A program made the position numbers and the translations under genes. A DNA stretch of 64,000 nucleotides from assembly GCA_963703565.1 (NCBI GenBank), contig CAVPEW010000068.1, positions 62,001 to 126,000 on the forward strand. Direction: 5' to 3'. The notes under the pieces were generated by a model. That model was not told the origin of the DNA. It did no database searches and saw only the letters and a program-made list of their open reading frames with translations. Shown here piece after piece: positions 36,801 to 44,759 of the stretch; within the stretch, counting starts at the first letter, position 1; each line of letters opens with the position of its first letter. The stretch comes from CAVPEW01 sp963703565 (GTDB lineage Bacteria > Actinomycetota > Acidimicrobiia > Acidimicrobiales > VFJN01).

Positions 36801-37105
36801 CCGTCCACGTAGCGGCGGTAGTCCAGATCCGCATCGAAGGGTTCGACGGGCCCGTCGAGATGTGCGCGGGGGTCGGCCAGCACGGCCTCGAAGAGATCAG
36901 CCCACGCCGCCGCGTGAACCGCCGCGGTGTCGGTGACCACGCCGTCCATGTCGAAGATGACCGCCTCGTAGGGCGGCGCCGCACCGGTGGGCGCGACCCG
37001 GACGTGCCGGCGGGGCATCTCGGGGCTGCGCCGGCGCGCCCCGTTGGCAGCCACCACCCCGGCCGGGCCCCCACCGACGACAGGGGCATCGCGACCGTGT
37101 CCCAC
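33824..37105 (-). CDS. HAD phosphatase/mutase fused to GH65 disaccharide phosphorylase
   Basis: The 1093-residue protein joins a beta-phosphoglucomutase-like HAD domain (about 45-290; FDMDGVVTDT with nucleophile Asp52 and Asp54, VTASRNAEDLL, KPDPATFLEAA, VEDATSGVEAA) to a GH65 phosphorylase of the trehalose/maltose/kojibiose type (about 300-1093; GNGYLGTRG, HVFWDELFVLPV, MGPDEYHDG with the general-acid Glu near 778, TNGYKVTKQADVLML). GH65 makes beta-glucose-1-phosphate and the HAD part can turn it into glucose-6-phosphate, so the fusion channels disaccharide phosphorolysis into glycolysis. GTG 37105 or ATG 37018 could be the start. It points away from the ABC genes that follow. Confidence 0.9.
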   Translation of the reverse strand: MGHGRDAPVVGGGPAGVVAANGARRRSPEMPRRHVRVAPTGAAPPYEAVIFDMDGVVTDTAAVHAAAWADLFEAVLADPRAHLDGPVEPFDADLDYRRYVDGRSREDGVASFLSARGVQVPTGAPGDDAGAWTIHGLAARKNELYRSRLAAHGVRVFAGTVDLIERLRSGGVPVGLVTASRNAEDLLATTDLQGLFDVVVDGDAAAAAGLAGKPDPATFLEAARRLGVDPARAAVVEDATSGVEAAVSGGFGLVVGVDRAGHRSALESAGAHVVVDDVGLLDLGVVRTDPWVVAYAGFDPAHESHREALTTLGNGYLGTRGAAPESAADGTHYPGTYLAGVYNRLTSRVGGHEVEHESLVNAPNWLVLDVRVDDGRWWSDGGLHVVGERRELDLRRGVLTRTVSLDDGGGRRLDVLQRRLVSMVRPHIAALETTVVARGWSGTVEVRSGIDAGVVNANVRDEAALANRHLSAATVSSPAPEVLLVEVQTSQSGVRIATAARTSVIGAPSRPLGIVEPRPGRYAQGLAVDARDGVAFVVDKTVAVVTSRDRAVAAPALGALDLLGDASAGLVGLLGPHEAAWRRLWDRFEVRLDAQRDVQLVLNMHVFHVLSALSPHTADLDAGVTARGLHGEGYRGHVFWDELFVLPVVGSHLPAVARALLDYRWRRLDAARRAARAAGLRGALFPWQSGSDGREETPTELFNPRSGRWMLDRSRRQLHVGLAVAYNAWRHYEATGDTAWLAERGAELLVEVARLFASLATHDPGEDRFHLDGVMGPDEYHDGYPGAPGAGLRDNAYTNVLASWVLRRAVDALDALAGQARDELAEELSLGSDEPAGWERIGRRLAVPFHDGGIISQFEGWDRLEEFDWSRYRATYGNIGRLDLILEAEGDSTNGYKVTKQADVLMLAYLLGPEVLLDQLDRLGYAVTSDDLVRSVDHYLERTAHGSTLSRVVHASVLARLDPARAWDLFRDALVADLDDTQRGTTGEGVHLGAMAGTIDIVTRAFAGMRSHRGGLAFVPRLPGALREAAFVVHHRGQRVEVVLDHTRIRISGAPMAGAEDLTVEVGERSEVLCPGATLEFELHDGSLAAVPR

Positions 37106-37242
37106 AAGCGTCAGACTGTACGGGCTGAACCCGTCGCACGAGCAGCGGCTTCGACGACCCGATGCCGGGCGGCGGGACCATCGGCCCTGCCGGGGACCAT
37201 CGGCCCTGGCGGGCTGCGGGCCCGGTGGCCCACGATCACACG

Positions 37243-38010
37243 ATGGCCCCCCCGGTGGACAGCCACCACGGGACCGGCGCCCCCACGACCCCCCCGACAG
37301 AACGCGACGGTCCGATCCTGCGCGCCCGGGGGGTGCGCAAGGTGTACCGGTCGACCGCCCAGGACGTGATCGCGCTCGACGACGTCGACCTCGACGTCGG
37401 CCAGGGCGAGTTCGTATCGGTCACGGGCCCGTCGGGCTCGGGCAAGACCACGCTGCTCAACTGCCTGTCGGGCCTCGACGAGATCGACGCCGGGTCGGTG
37501 CTCGTGGAGGGCCTCGACATCCACCGGATGTCGGACCGGGAGCGCACACGGCGACGGTCCACCACCATGGGCTTCGTCTTCCAGGCGTTCAACCTGATCC
37601 CTGTCTTCAGCGTCGCCGAGAACGTCGAGCTGCCCCTCATCCTGGGCGGCGTAGCGGCCAAGGAGGCGGAGGCGCAGGCAGCCCAGACGCTGCGCCGCGT
37701 CGGGCTCGGCCAGCGCCTGGACCGCCGCCCAACCGAGCTGTCGGGCGGCGAGCAGCAGCGGGTGGCCATCGCCCGCGCCCTGAGCGGCCGGCCGCGGCTG
37801 GTGTGGGCCGACGAACCCACCGGCAACCTCGACTCCGAGACCGCAGCACAGGTCATGGACCTGCTCTCCGAGCTCCACCACGAGGGTCTCACGCTCGTGC
37901 TGGTGACCCACGACGACCGCGTCGCGGCCCTGGCCGACCGCCAGGTGCGCATGCGAGACGGGCGCATCGTGTTCGACGGCCGGCCCGCCCCGGCCGACCC
38001 GTTGTCGTGA
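37243..38010 (+). CDS. MacB/LolD-type ABC transporter ATPase
   Basis: The 255-residue ATPase has Walker A GPSGSGKTTLLN (about 62-73), the Q-loop in FVFQAFNLIPVFSVAENVELP that marks the MacB/LolD branch, signature LSGGEQQR, Walker B LVWADEPTGNLDS and the switch His in VTHDDR. These ATPases drive FtsX-type permeases that shift lipids, lipoproteins or peptides rather than bulk transport. ATG 37243 is preferred because upstream residues are of low complexity. The TGA overlaps the GTG of the permease gene. Confidence 0.9.
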   Translation: MAPPVDSHHGTGAPTTPPTERDGPILRARGVRKVYRSTAQDVIALDDVDLDVGQGEFVSVTGPSGSGKTTLLNCLSGLDEIDAGSVLVEGLDIHRMSDRERTRRRSTTMGFVFQAFNLIPVFSVAENVELPLILGGVAAKEAEAQAAQTLRRVGLGQRLDRRPTELSGGEQQRVAIARALSGRPRLVWADEPTGNLDSETAAQVMDLLSELHHEGLTLVLVTHDDRVAALADRQVRMRDGRIVFDGRPAPADPLS

Positions 38011-40874
38011 ACCCGCTCGTCGTCGTCGCCGCGCTGGGCCTCACCGTTCCCTTCGTGGTCGCCATCCGCTCGGACTGGGTCCTGCGCCGGCTCGCGCTGC
38101 GCTACCCCATGCGACGACCGGTGGAGTCGGCGCTCGTGGTGGTCGGAGCCCTGTTCGGCACGGCGATCATCACCGCCTCGCTGGTGGTGGGCGACACGCT
38201 GGACCACTCCATCTCCGCGTCCACTGCCACGGACCTGGGCGAGGTGGACGAGCTGGTCACCACGCGGGACCCTGCCGTGCACGCCGAGGTCGAGTCCCGA
38301 CTGGCGCCCCTGGCCAGCGACGCCGACGTGGACGGGCTGGTCTCGCTGGTCACCGTGCCGGTGTCGGTGCGCGCGGTGGACGGTCGCAGCGCCACGGCGC
38401 CGGGCTCCAAGCTGGTCGAGGTGGACTTCGGCGCGGCCCGCGCCTTCGGCGCCGGCCGGGGAGCGCCCGATCTCGACGGACCCACCCCAGGCGAGGGCCA
38501 GGTCGTGCTCAACGACGAGCTCGCAGCGGTGCTGGGAGTGGGCCCCGGCGACGAGGTGGCCATCCACGTCGCAGGGCTGGACCTGCAACTGAGGGTGAGC
38601 GCCACCGGCGGGCACCGCGGGCTGTCGGCCTTCCGGCCGACCACGCTCGACCGCGGTCGCAACCTGTTCGTCGCCCCCGGGACCGTCGACCGCGCCCTGG
38701 CCGACCCGGCGGGGTCCGCGGTGGCGCCGGTCGAGCGATCGATCGCCGTGTCCAACACCGGAGGACCGCTGGAGGGAGCGCAGCGCAGCGAGGCCGTCAC
38801 CGCCCGGATGCGAGCACGCCTCGAGGGCGTCGCAGCGGTGGTGCGGCCGGTCAAGGCCGACGGGGTCGCCGCCGCCGAGCAGACCAGCACCCAGCTGGGC
38901 GAGCTCTTCTTGGCCATGGGGGCCTTCGGCGGGCTGGCCGGCGCCCTGCTGGTGGTCAACCTGTTCGTCATGCTCGCCGAGGAGCGCAAGGTCCAGCTCG
39001 GCATGTTCCGCGCCCTGGGGATGAGCCGTGCGGGGCTGGTGCGGGCGTTCTCGGTCGAAGGATGGCTCTACGGCCTGGTCGCCGCCACCGTCGGTGCGGT
39101 CTCGGGGGTGGGGCTGGGCCGCATCATCGTGAGCCTGGTCAGCCGTTCCATCGAGCAGGTCGACGAGGTCGGCGATCTGCGGCTGCGGTTCCACGTCGAC
39201 CCCGCGAGCGTGCGCGACGGGTTCCTGATCGGCCTCGCGCTGGCCACCGGCACCGTCGTGGCCGCCAGCGTGCGCTTCGCCCGCCTCAACATCATCAGCG
39301 CCGTGCGCGACCTGCCAGCGCCCCCCACGACGGGCACTCGCGGGTGGACGACCGCGGCGGCGTCCGCCGCCGTCGTGGTCGGCGGCGCGTGGACCATCGC
39401 GGCCTTCGCCGGCGACGACGGCGTCGGCATCGTCGTCGCGCCGGTCCTCATCGTCGCCGGGGTGGCCGGCCTCGCCCTGGGGCGGCTCCCGGCCAGCATC
39501 GTGGGAACGGTCGCGCTGATCGCCGTCATGGCCTGGTCGACGGTGGCCATCCAGATCGTGCTGGACCGCGTCGAGGAACCCGACGTCACCACCATCGTCG
39601 CCCAGGGTGTCGTGCTGACCGCGGCGGCGGTGGCGCTGGTCACGCTGCACCAGGACCGGCTGGCTCCGCTCGTGCGGGCGCTGCTGCGCGGCCCGCGCTC
39701 GCTCGTGCTGTCGCTCGGGATGGCGTACCCGCTGGCCCGCCGGACCCGGACGGCGCTGACCGCGGGCATGTACGCCCTGGTCGTGTTCACCCTGGCGTTC
39801 ATCAGCGTGCTCTCGTCGATGTTCACCAGCCAGCTCGGTCGCACCGCCGACGAGCTGTCCGGTGGAGCCGACCTGGTGGTCCGGTCGGTCAACGGAGCCA
39901 CCATCCCCCTGGAGGACCTGCGCGGCCACGCCGGTGTCGACCAGGTCGCGCCCCTCGTCCAGCAGCAGGTGCTCGTCCGGCTCCCAGGGGGTGCGAGCGA
40001 GGACACCGAGCCGACGGTGTGGGTCGCTTCGACCTACGACCGCAGCCTCGTGGACATCGGTGCTCCGGTCCTTCGCGACCGGGGCGGCTTCGCTTCCGAC
40101 GAGTCCGCCTACCAGGCCGTGCTCGACGACCCCGGTGCGGCCATCATCGACCCGCTCTTCGCGACGAGCCTGCTCGAGTCGCTGGGTCGGGTCGGGCTGG
40201 GGTCCAGGATCGAGCTGCTCGACCCTGCCAGCGGGGCGGCCCGCGTCGTTCGGATCGTGGCCATCGCGCCGAGCGACCTCGCCTTCGACGGGATCCTGGT
40301 GGGCACCCCGGTCGCCCCCGCCGGCACGGACCTGCCCTACACGCGGGCCCGGGTGGCCGGCACCGGCGGTGAGCAGCTCGCCCGGACCCTGTCGCGGGAC
40401 CTCGCCGCCAGCGGCGCCGAGGCCGAGACGTTCCAGTCGATCGTGGACAGGGCGACCACCACGCAGTCCCGCTTCTTCGACCTCGCGCGTGCCTACCTGG
40501 CGCTGGGCATGGTCGTGGGCATCGCCGGCCTCGGCGTGGTGCTCGTGCGGTCGGTGCGCGAGCGCCGACGGGCGATCGGGGTGCTGCGATCGTTGGGCCT
40601 CCAGCCCCGCTACATCGGCGCGAGCCTGCTGATCGAGGCCGCGTTGGTGGCCGTGGTGGGCACCGTCATCGGCGCCGGGCTCGGGGTCTTCACCGCTTAC
40701 AACATCGTGAACAGCACCAGCCTCTTGGGCCTCGACGTCCACTTCGTCCTGCCGGTGGCGGAGGTCTCCGGCCTGGTCGGGCTGGTCGTCGCCGCCTCAA
40801 TCGCCATCACCGCCGTCCCCGCTCAGCGCGCCGCGCAGATCCAGCCGGCGGTAGCGCTGCGCATCGCCGACTGA
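38007..40874 (+). CDS. FtsX/MacB-type ABC permease, double module
   Basis: The 955-residue permease has an N-terminal helix, a large external domain (about 60-290), a first FtsX module (about 300-400: FLAMGAFGGLAGALLVVNLF, RKVQLGMFRALGMSRAGLVR), central helices (about 445-600), a second external domain and a second FtsX module at the end (YLALGMVVGIAGLGVVLVRS, RRRAIGVLRSLGLQPRYIGA). This is the large actinobacterial type that pairs with the ATPase encoded just before. The substrate is unknown; lipoprotein or glycolipid extraction is likely. GTG 38007 overlaps the ATPase stop. Confidence 0.88.
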   Translation: MNPLVVVAALGLTVPFVVAIRSDWVLRRLALRYPMRRPVESALVVVGALFGTAIITASLVVGDTLDHSISASTATDLGEVDELVTTRDPAVHAEVESRLAPLASDADVDGLVSLVTVPVSVRAVDGRSATAPGSKLVEVDFGAARAFGAGRGAPDLDGPTPGEGQVVLNDELAAVLGVGPGDEVAIHVAGLDLQLRVSATGGHRGLSAFRPTTLDRGRNLFVAPGTVDRALADPAGSAVAPVERSIAVSNTGGPLEGAQRSEAVTARMRARLEGVAAVVRPVKADGVAAAEQTSTQLGELFLAMGAFGGLAGALLVVNLFVMLAEERKVQLGMFRALGMSRAGLVRAFSVEGWLYGLVAATVGAVSGVGLGRIIVSLVSRSIEQVDEVGDLRLRFHVDPASVRDGFLIGLALATGTVVAASVRFARLNIISAVRDLPAPPTTGTRGWTTAAASAAVVVGGAWTIAAFAGDDGVGIVVAPVLIVAGVAGLALGRLPASIVGTVALIAVMAWSTVAIQIVLDRVEEPDVTTIVAQGVVLTAAAVALVTLHQDRLAPLVRALLRGPRSLVLSLGMAYPLARRTRTALTAGMYALVVFTLAFISVLSSMFTSQLGRTADELSGGADLVVRSVNGATIPLEDLRGHAGVDQVAPLVQQQVLVRLPGGASEDTEPTVWVASTYDRSLVDIGAPVLRDRGGFASDESAYQAVLDDPGAAIIDPLFATSLLESLGRVGLGSRIELLDPASGAARVVRIVAIAPSDLAFDGILVGTPVAPAGTDLPYTRARVAGTGGEQLARTLSRDLAASGAEAETFQSIVDRATTTQSRFFDLARAYLALGMVVGIAGLGVVLVRSVRERRRAIGVLRSLGLQPRYIGASLLIEAALVAVVGTVIGAGLGVFTAYNIVNSTSLLGLDVHFVLPVAEVSGLVGLVVAASIAITAVPAQRAAQIQPAVALRIAD

Positions 40875-40888
40875 CAGGCCCGAGCCAA

Positions 40889-40902
40889 GGGACCAAGGGC
40901 CC
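40889..40902. promoter_or_regulatory. DosR-type box GGGACCAAGGGCCC
   Basis: Matches the core GGG(A/C)C-N4-GNCCC of the DosR/DevR box. It lies after the permease stop and about 140 bp before PEP synthase (77 bp before a small ORF with a strong ribosome site). A DevR homologue is encoded at 49949-50599. Confidence 0.6.
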
Positions 40903-40972
40903 TGGCCACACCGACGCGGGCGAGCGACGATCGGGGCGACGAAGACGAAGGCACCGACCCGGAGGTGACGTC

Positions 40973-41071
40973 ATGGCAGGACTGCTCGCCCGAAGGCACC
41001 GAGCCGGCGATCCCCATCATGATCGGCACCTGACCGATGACCCACGACGGCCCGCGCACCGTCGCCGGTGA
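40973..41071 (+). CDS. Possible 32-residue leader ORF before PEP synthase
   Basis: ATG 40973 follows GGAGGTGACG (40961-40970), one of the stronger ribosome sites in the window, at correct spacing. The frame encodes a short basic, His/Arg-rich peptide that ends inside the ppsA gene, overlapping its start in another frame. It could couple translation to ppsA or be a small protein of the DosR-box transcript. The alternative is that the true ppsA start was displaced by an indel; no such indel is evident. Confidence 0.3.
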   Translation: MAGLLARRHRAGDPHHDRHLTDDPRRPAHRRR

Positions 41072-43403
41072 CCCGGCGACCGGCGACGTCTACCTCGTCG
41101 TCGACCTCGCCGATCTGCGCGTCGGCGACGTGGCGCTCGCCGGCGGCAAGGGCGCCAACCTGGGCGAGCTGGTCGCCGCGGGACTCCCGGTCCCACCGGG
41201 CTTCGTGGTCACCGCCCCCGGCTACCTGGCCGCGATGGAGGCCGCGGGGGTACGCGAAGCCCTGCTGGCGACCTTCGCACGTGCCCGGGCCGACGCCGAC
41301 GATCCCGCCAAGCTGTCCGAGCTGTCGGGCGAGCTGAGGGCCCTGGTTCGCAGCGCGGGGGTCCCCGCCGGGCTGCGCGACGGGGTGCTCGAGGCGTACC
41401 ACCGCCTCGGGCCCAGCGTCGCTGTGGCCGTGCGTTCGTCGGCCACAGCCGAGGACACCGCAGGCACGTCGTTCGCCGGCATGCACGACACGTTCGCCAA
41501 CGTCGTCGGCGACGCGGCGGTCCTCGATCGACTGGTGGACTGCTGGGCCTCCCTGTACGGAGAGCGCGTCATCTCCTACCGCGCCAGCCAGGGCCTCGAT
41601 GCCGAGCCGGCCATCGCCGTGATCGTGCAGCGCCTGGTCGAAGCCGACCGGGCGGGGGTGCTCTTCACGGTCGACCCCTCGACCGGCGACACCGACCGCA
41701 TCGTGGTGGAGGGGGCGTTCGGGCTGGGAGAGGTCGTCGTGTCCGGCCAGGTCGAGCCCGACACCTACGTCGTGTCCAAGCAGGGTCCTCGCCTGGTACA
41801 GGTCCGGGTCGGCCACAAGACCCACAAGCTGGTCGGTGCGCCGGGCGGGGGGGCCCAGCGCACCGACCTACCCGACGAAGAGGCCGACGCCCGAGTCCTC
41901 GACGACGACGAGGTCGTCGCCCTGGCACGCCTGGGCACACGCATCGAAGCCCACTACGGCGGAGAGCCCCAGGACGTGGAGTGGGCGATGAGCGAGGGTC
42001 GCACCTGGCTGGTGCAGTCGCGCCCCATCACCACGCTGGGCGGGTCCGCGCCCCGGCGCGATGGACCGGTGGGCGACGCGCCGGGCGGCGAGCCGCTCCT
42101 TCAAGGCCTCGCAGCGGCGCCCGGCGTGGCCAGCGGGGCAGTGCGCGTTCTGGTCTCACCGGCACAGGGCGACCAGCTGCAAAGGGGTGAGGTGCTCGTC
42201 GCCCCCATGACCAACCCCGACTGGGTCCCCACCATCCGGCGAGCCGCGGCGGTGGTCACCGACGGAGGCGGGATGACCTGCCACGCGGCCATCGTGGCCC
42301 GCGAGCTGGGAGTGCCCTGCGTGGTCGGCGCCCGCACCGCGACCACGACCCTGCGCGACGGGCTGGTGGTCACCGTCGACGGTGCCCGAGGGACCGTCCG
42401 CGAGGGGACGGCGGCGCCGGCCGCAGCGCTGCGGGTGGGCACGCCCGCCACGCCCGTGACGCCGGCGCCCGAGCACCTGGCCACACGCGTCTACGTGAAC
42501 CTCGCCGTGGCCGACCACGCCGAGGCCGTCGCCGCCCGACCGGTCGATGGTGTCGGCCTGTTGCGCGCCGAGTTCCTGGTGACCGATGCGCTCGGGGGTG
42601 TGCACCCACGGGCGCTGCTGGCTCGCGGCGGGCGCGAGGAGTTCCTGGGCGCCATGTCGGCCTCCCTGCTGCGCATCACCCACGCCTTCGCTCCCCGGCC
42701 TGTCGTGTACCGCACGATCGACTTCCGGACCAACGAGTTCCGGGGCCTCGAGGGCGGCGAGGCCTTCGAGCCCGTCGAGCAGAACCCGATGATCGGCTAC
42801 CGGGGCTGCTTCCGGTACGTGCGCGAACCGGAGCTGTTCGCTCTCGAGCTCGAGCTGCTGGCCCGGGTGCGCGAGCAGACGCCGAACCTGCACCTGATGA
42901 TCCCCTTCGTGCGCACCACCTGGGAGCTCGAAGCCTGCCTCGAGGCGATAGACGCCAGCCCCTTGGGCCGACAGAGGGGCCTGCACCGCTGGATCATGGC
43001 CGAGGTGCCCTCGATCGTGTACCGCCTCGGGGAGTACGCGGCGATGGGCATCGACGGCGTGTCGATCGGCTCGAACGACCTGACGCAGCTCATGCTCGGA
43101 GTCGACCGGGACTCGCAGGTGTGCGCCGAGCTGTTCGACGAGTCCGACGCCGCCGTCCTCGACGCCATCGGCCAGATCATCACCGGGGCCCGCGAAGCCG
43201 GGATCACCTCCTCGCTGTGCGGGCAGGCACCCTCCAATCGGCCGGAGTTCGCCGAGCACCTGGTGCGCTTCGGCATCGACTCGATCTCGGTCAACCCCGA
43301 CGCACTCGACGCTGCCAGGGCCGCGGTCGCCAGCGCCGAGCGGCGCCTGCTCGTCGACGCGGCGCGCCGATCCCGCACGCCGCGCAGCGGGCGGGAGCGC
43401 TGA
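41037..43403 (+). CDS. ppsA: Phosphoenolpyruvate synthase (pyruvate, water dikinase)
   Basis: The 788-residue enzyme converts pyruvate and ATP to PEP, AMP and phosphate, the entry to gluconeogenesis. Domains in order: ATP-grasp (about 20-340; GGKGANLGEL, VAVRSSATAEDTAGTSFAG, LVQSRPITT), swivelling phosphohistidine domain (GGMTCHAAIVARELGVP with catalytic His near 416) and PEP-binding TIM barrel (about 480-788; GLLRAEFLVTD, YRTIDFRTNEFRGLEGG, SIGSNDLTQLMLGVDRD, SLCGQAPSNRP with the catalytic Cys). A DosR-type box stands upstream, so it may be induced by low oxygen. The CBS gene starts one base after its stop. Confidence 0.93.
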   Translation: MTHDGPRTVAGDPATGDVYLVVDLADLRVGDVALAGGKGANLGELVAAGLPVPPGFVVTAPGYLAAMEAAGVREALLATFARARADADDPAKLSELSGELRALVRSAGVPAGLRDGVLEAYHRLGPSVAVAVRSSATAEDTAGTSFAGMHDTFANVVGDAAVLDRLVDCWASLYGERVISYRASQGLDAEPAIAVIVQRLVEADRAGVLFTVDPSTGDTDRIVVEGAFGLGEVVVSGQVEPDTYVVSKQGPRLVQVRVGHKTHKLVGAPGGGAQRTDLPDEEADARVLDDDEVVALARLGTRIEAHYGGEPQDVEWAMSEGRTWLVQSRPITTLGGSAPRRDGPVGDAPGGEPLLQGLAAAPGVASGAVRVLVSPAQGDQLQRGEVLVAPMTNPDWVPTIRRAAAVVTDGGGMTCHAAIVARELGVPCVVGARTATTTLRDGLVVTVDGARGTVREGTAAPAAALRVGTPATPVTPAPEHLATRVYVNLAVADHAEAVAARPVDGVGLLRAEFLVTDALGGVHPRALLARGGREEFLGAMSASLLRITHAFAPRPVVYRTIDFRTNEFRGLEGGEAFEPVEQNPMIGYRGCFRYVREPELFALELELLARVREQTPNLHLMIPFVRTTWELEACLEAIDASPLGRQRGLHRWIMAEVPSIVYRLGEYAAMGIDGVSIGSNDLTQLMLGVDRDSQVCAELFDESDAAVLDAIGQIITGAREAGITSSLCGQAPSNRPEFAEHLVRFGIDSISVNPDALDAARAAVASAERRLLVDAARRSRTPRSGRER

Positions 43404-43404
43404 G

Positions 43405-43926
43405 ATGGACCCCCGTGAGCGTCACCCAGGGCCTGTGGCCCGGGCATCGTTCGAGGTGCGGTCCGCGACGGCGCCCGTCTCGGTGGTCGAACCCCGCTCG
43501 GCGCTGTCCACGCTGGTCTGGCGCCCGGCGATGTCGGTGGAACCGTCCTGTTCGCTCGCTGACGCCGCTGAGTCGATGAGGACCGAGGAGGTGTCGGCGC
43601 TGCTCGTCGGTCACCGCGAGGGCATCGTCACCGAGCGGGACCTCACCCGTGCCCTCGGCGCCGGGTGCGACCCGACCGACCCGGTGGCGTCGGTCATGAG
43701 CCGCCACCCGCTGAGCGTCGCCGCCGAGACGTCGATCCTCGCCGCCGCCGGCCTCGTGTTGAACGAGCAGGTCCGCCACCTGATCGTGGAGCTGGGCGAC
43801 GACCAGGTCGGCATCGTGTCCATCCGCGACCTGCTCGCCGCTCTGCTCCAGGCGGTCGACCCCCAGATATGGCTCACCTCGCTGCGCGTCGCGGTGGAGG
43901 CGCCGTCCCGGCCCTGGCCGAGCTGA
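43405..43926 (+). CDS. CBS domain-pair protein (hypoxia-response type)
   Basis: The 173-residue protein consists of one CBS pair after a 40-residue leader: MSVEPSCSLADAAESMRTEEVSALLV and VASVMSRHPLSVAAETSILA, each followed by the G-I-V-S/T-x-R-D-L ending. CBS pairs bind adenine nucleotides; the class resembles the DosR-regulated Hrp1 of M. tuberculosis. It is translated directly after ppsA and may sense energy charge for it. Confidence 0.85.
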   Translation: MDPRERHPGPVARASFEVRSATAPVSVVEPRSALSTLVWRPAMSVEPSCSLADAAESMRTEEVSALLVGHREGIVTERDLTRALGAGCDPTDPVASVMSRHPLSVAAETSILAAAGLVLNEQVRHLIVELGDDQVGIVSIRDLLAALLQAVDPQIWLTSLRVAVEAPSRPWPS

Positions 43927-43933
43927 CCGCCGC

Positions 43934-44380
43934 TCAGCCCACTGCCGGGACCGGGCTGTCGCGGTGCGCGAAGAGGACCTCGAGGCTGACCGGCCGGGCG
44001 AGATCGGCCAGGTCGGCCGCCAGGTCGATCAGCAGATCGTCGACGGTGAGCATCCCGGCGAAGCTCCCGTCGCGCAGGACTGCCAGACGTCGTATGCCAT
44101 GCGCCCGCAACGACGCGAACGCCTCGTGCACGTCGGCTTCGCCGTCGATCGTCACCGGTGGGCTGGACATCACGGCATCCACCCGAGCCTCGTGGGGGAC
44201 CTTCCGGGCCAGGGCCCGACGCACGAGGTCACGGTCGGTGACCACCCCTGCCAGCCGGTCGCCGTCCAGCACGGCCAGGGCGCCGACGCCCGAGCGCTCC
44301 ATCACCGCGGCGGCCTCGTACACGGTCTGGTCGACTGTCACGGCAACGCCCGAGCGACGTACGGCGTCTATGGCTCTCAT
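43934..44380 (-). CDS. CBS domain-pair protein
   Basis: The 148-residue protein is a CBS pair: VTVDQTVYEAAAVMERSGVG, LAGVVTDRDLVRRAL, then VDAVMSSPPVTIDGEADVHE and FAGMLTVDDLLIDL. It is convergent with the other CBS gene. A DosR-type box lies about 108 bp upstream of its ATG, and GGCTTCGGCCCC touches the start itself. Ligand is probably AMP/ADP/ATP; partner unknown. Confidence 0.85.
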   Translation of the reverse strand: MRAIDAVRRSGVAVTVDQTVYEAAAVMERSGVGALAVLDGDRLAGVVTDRDLVRRALARKVPHEARVDAVMSSPPVTIDGEADVHEAFASLRAHGIRRLAVLRDGSFAGMLTVDDLLIDLAADLADLARPVSLEVLFAHRDSPVPAVG

Positions 44381-44759
44381 GGCTTCGGCCCCTTGGCTCG
44401 TCGGATGGGTTCACCGCGGCGGCACGACGGCGCGACCGAGGCGGTGCTGCCGAGCCTGCCGTGGCCCCTCCGACCGCGATAGGGCCGAACGACCCTCGCC
44501 GGCGAGGGCACGGGAGACAGCGCCCTGCGCCGACCTGCCGAGCCGGGGCCGCTCGACGCGGTGCCATTGGTCCCTGGCGGGTGGTCCATCCGCTCGCCAT
44601 GCTGGGCGGGGAGGTCGCCGATGTCGCAGAGCGCGCTCTTGATCACGGTGCTGGTGGCGTGGTCCACGATCGGCAGTGCCTCCACCGAGCTCGTCCGTTC
44701 CGCTCCGGCGCCCGTCCTCGTCGTGGGCGACGGGGCGCGGAGATGAGCATCGGCTCGAC
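44381..44759. other. Divergent intergenic region with DosR-type box
   Basis: About 380 bp between the minus-strand CBS gene and the P-type ATPase gene. It holds the box at 44482-44495. A plus-strand frame (44561-44746) ends in STELVRSAPAPVLVVGDG, like the C-terminal end of a universal stress protein; without the rest of the domain it may be a relic or coincidence. Confidence 0.45.
44482..44495. promoter_or_regulatory. DosR-type box GGGCCGAACGACCC
   Basis: Matches GGG(A/C)C-N4-GNCCC. It is between the divergent CBS (start 44380) and P-type ATPase (start 44760) genes and could serve either. Confidence 0.55.
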
